This document shows, one piece after another, positions 62,308 through 64,000 of a DNA stretch of 64,000 nt. The stretch is from Fusobacterium nucleatum_L (GTDB lineage Bacteria; Fusobacteriota; Fusobacteriia; Fusobacteriales; Fusobacteriaceae), in the NCBI RefSeq assembly GCF_050231725.1, contig NZ_CP077172.1, forward strand, positions 744,001 through 808,000. Direction: 5' to 3'. Under the pieces are notes generated by a model that was not told where the DNA came from, searched no databases, and worked only from the letters and a program-made list of their open reading frames with translations. Each line of letters opens with the position of its first letter. Positions within the stretch are counted from its first letter, which is position 1. Position numbers and translations under genes: made by a program.

Positions 62308-62886
62308 CTATCTAATATTATTTATTTTTTTATATTCTTTAAAACTTATATTTTTTTTATCTTTTTCAGAGATAATCAATTCATTTACATTAATATCATA
62401 TTTCTCAAAACTCCAATCTATATTTAAATCAGAGTCATTCCAAACTATTCCAACTTCACTTTTAGGATTATAGAAATTATCGCACTTATACAGAATTTCT
62501 GTATTATCTTCTAATGTTAAAAATCCATGTGCAAAACCTTTTGGAATGAATAACATTTTTTTACTTTTTTCATTCAACTCTATTGCAAAATACTTTCCAA
62601 AAGTTTCACTATTTTCTCTTAAATCAACCACTATATCAAGTATAGTTCCTTTTAATACTCTTATTAATTTAGCTTGAGAAAATTCCCCATTTTGAAAGTG
62701 TAATCCTCTTAAAACACCTTTTAATGATTTTGAATGATTATCTTGAACAAAAATATTATCAATCCCTATCTCTCTAAAATCATTATAGTTGTAACACTCA
62801 ATAAAAAAACCTCTCTCATCCTCAAATATTTGTGGTTCAATAACAAATAAATCCTTTATCCCTGTTTCTATTTTTTTTAATTTCAT
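62308..62886 (-). CDS. rfbC: dTDP-4-dehydrorhamnose 3,5-epimerase
   Basis: Third step of dTDP-L-rhamnose synthesis. The 192-residue cupin protein has EDERGFFIECYNYNDF, QDNHSKSLKGVLRGLHFQ with the catalytic histidine, and FIPKGFAHGFLTLEDNTEILYKC. Complete. First of the sugar genes, 22 nt after uppP. Confidence 0.94.
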   Translation of the reverse strand: MKLKKIETGIKDLFVIEPQIFEDERGFFIECYNYNDFREIGIDNIFVQDNHSKSLKGVLRGLHFQNGEFSQAKLIRVLKGTILDIVVDLRENSETFGKYFAIELNEKSKKMLFIPKGFAHGFLTLEDNTEILYKCDNFYNPKSEVGIVWNDSDLNIDWSFEKYDINVNELIISEKDKKNISFKEYKKINNIR

Positions 62887-62908
62887 TTTTTCTTTCTCTT
62901 TATATTTT

Positions 62909-63724
62909 TTAATACAATAAGATAATTACTATAATTCCTAATATTATTCTATATAAACCAAATGAAGCAAAGCTTCTTTTTTTAATAAAATCCATAAACC
63001 ATTTTATAACTATATATGCTATTACAAAGGCTATTACAGAACCTAACGCTAAATATATCCATTCTATTCTAGTAAAAGCTAAGCCATTCTTTAAAAGTTT
63101 TAAAGCTGTTGCTCCAAACATTGTAGGTATAGCTAAATAAAAGGAAAATTCTGCTGCCAATGGTCTTGACAAACCCAAAAGTAAAGCCCCTATTATAGTT
63201 GCTCCAGACCTTGAAGTTCCAGGTATCATTGCTAAGCATTGAAAAAATCCTATTAAAAATGCTGTTCTGTATTTTAATTCACTAATTTTTTTTACTTTTG
63301 GTTGAATATTTTTTAACTTATATATAACTTCTATTCCTATAAAAATAGCTCCATAAACTATTAAAGTTATTGCAATTATAAAAATATTATCCAAAAAATA
63401 CTTGTCTATTATATCATCTAACAGTAGACCTATAACCATTGCTGGAAGAACTCCAACTATAATTTTTAGCCACAATCTAAATCTTAAAACAAATTCATTT
63501 TTAGTTTTTACAAAAGGGGTGATATCCTTCCAAAAATAAACAACAACTGAAAGTATAGCACCAAGTTGTATTATGATTAAAAAGCTATTTCTAAAAGTTT
63601 GAGATAAATATTCTCCACCAATGAGTTTATCAACAAGTATCATATGTCCTGTACTACTAACAGGTAAAAACTCAGTAATTCCTTCTACAATCGCAAGAAT
63701 AATAACCAGTGTGACTGTATTCAT
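62909..63724 (-). CDS. uppP: Undecaprenyl-diphosphate phosphatase
   Basis: Recycles undecaprenyl pyrophosphate, the carrier of lipid-linked sugars, and confers bacitracin tolerance. The 271-residue membrane protein shows the BacA/UppP motifs EGITEFLPVSSTGHMIL and IPGTSRSGATIIGALLLG and about eight spans. Its presence at the head of a polysaccharide cluster fits a heavy demand on the carrier. Confidence 0.95.
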   Translation of the reverse strand: MNTVTLVIILAIVEGITEFLPVSSTGHMILVDKLIGGEYLSQTFRNSFLIIIQLGAILSVVVYFWKDITPFVKTKNEFVLRFRLWLKIIVGVLPAMVIGLLLDDIIDKYFLDNIFIIAITLIVYGAIFIGIEVIYKLKNIQPKVKKISELKYRTAFLIGFFQCLAMIPGTSRSGATIIGALLLGLSRPLAAEFSFYLAIPTMFGATALKLLKNGLAFTRIEWIYLALGSVIAFVIAYIVIKWFMDFIKKRSFASFGLYRIILGIIVIILLY

Positions 63725-63738
63725 TTTTTACCCCCGCA

Positions 63739-64000
63739 TTATAGATAAGAATCTTCCTTAGCTAAATAGTTTTGAACATAGTCTTTTACTCCTTCTTCCA
63801 AACTATGCATTTCTTTTGTATATCCAATTTCTCTTAATTTATTAATTTTTGCTTCTGTAAAATATTGGTATCTACCTTGTAAATCTTCTGGCATTTCAAT
63901 TAATTTTATAACTTCATCCTTAACTAAATTATCATTGTGAGCTGCTGCTCTCATTGTTGCCATAGATAAATCCATAAAGCTTCTAGCCTTGCCTGTACCT
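63739..64000 (-). CDS. hldD: ADP-L-glycero-D-manno-heptose-6-epimerase, C-terminal part (cut by the window edge)
   Basis: Only the last 87 or so codons are inside. They read GTGKARSFMDLSMATMRAA, then EDLQGRYQYFTEAKINKLREIGY, the conserved C-terminus of HldD with its GRYQ.FTEA substrate-binding segment. HldD makes ADP-L-glycero-D-manno-heptose for the LPS inner core. The gene runs off the right edge and ends 14 nt before uppP. Confidence 0.88.
   Translation of the reverse strand, partial: GTGKARSFMDLSMATMRAAAHNDNLVKDEVIKLIEMPEDLQGRYQYFTEAKINKLREIGYTKEMHSLEEGVKDYVQNYLAKEDSYL

Overview
The window reads as chromosomal DNA of a Fusobacterium, probably of the F. nucleatum group. This is inferred from the strongly AT-rich sequence, a bacterial S10/spc/secY ribosomal protein array, a two-gene rpsF-rpsR pair without ssb, an outer-membrane style O-antigen locus with heptose genes, and fusobacterial-looking IS3, IS110 and ISL3 debris. 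Nearly every gene is on the minus strand, so transcription runs from high to low coordinates. The only intact plus-strand gene is a DUF438/PAS protein at 20.6-22.2 kb.

Layout. (1) 0-10.7 kb: rpsJ to secY, 22 genes without interruption, with a 145-nt structured leader between rpsJ and rplC. (2) 10.9-13.7 kb: a three-gene accessory module of a membrane protein, an SMC-like AAA ATPase and a TOPRIM protein, resembling ATPase-nuclease phage defence pairs. (3) 14-19 kb: a Nik/Opp-type ABC importer whose binding-protein gene is separated from the transporter genes by a long palindrome. (4) 19-29.6 kb: housekeeping and unassigned genes (MATE pump, DUF438/PAS protein, M48 lipoprotein protease, rpsR-rpsF, proS, recG, yebC and a membrane protein). 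(5) 29.8-38.6 kb: a defence island with an ietAS-like ATPase-subtilase pair and an enlarged Thoeris locus. The Thoeris locus has a SIR2-SLOG ThsA, two small ThsB-like TIR proteins, two further long TIR proteins and a small multi-span membrane protein coupled to one of them. (6) 38.7-64 kb: an O-antigen-type polysaccharide cluster, cut at the right edge inside hldD.

The polysaccharide cluster encodes routes to dTDP-L-rhamnose (rfbC, rfbD at its start; rfbA, rfbB at its end), UDP-L-FucNAc (capE/F/G type) and probably a UDP-2,4-diacetamido-trideoxyhexose. It also has an initiating phosphosugar transferase, several glycosyltransferases, an EpsG-type polymerase, a Wzz-like chain-length regulator and a MurJ-like flippase. 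Its second flippase gene is wrecked by an IS3 insertion, stops and frameshifts, and an acyltransferase carries an amber stop. Remnants of hldE, ISL3, IS110 and other IS ends lie between the genes, showing repeated remodelling.

Three non-coding signals stand out: a dispersed palindromic repeat family (17.3, 23.1 and 27.8 kb) with base-paired arms that change together around an invariant 17-nt core; the rplC leader with two mutually exclusive pairings; and a hairpin overlapping the probable promoter of the TIR-membrane protein-ThsA operon. All assignments come from reading the sequence; no database search was run.
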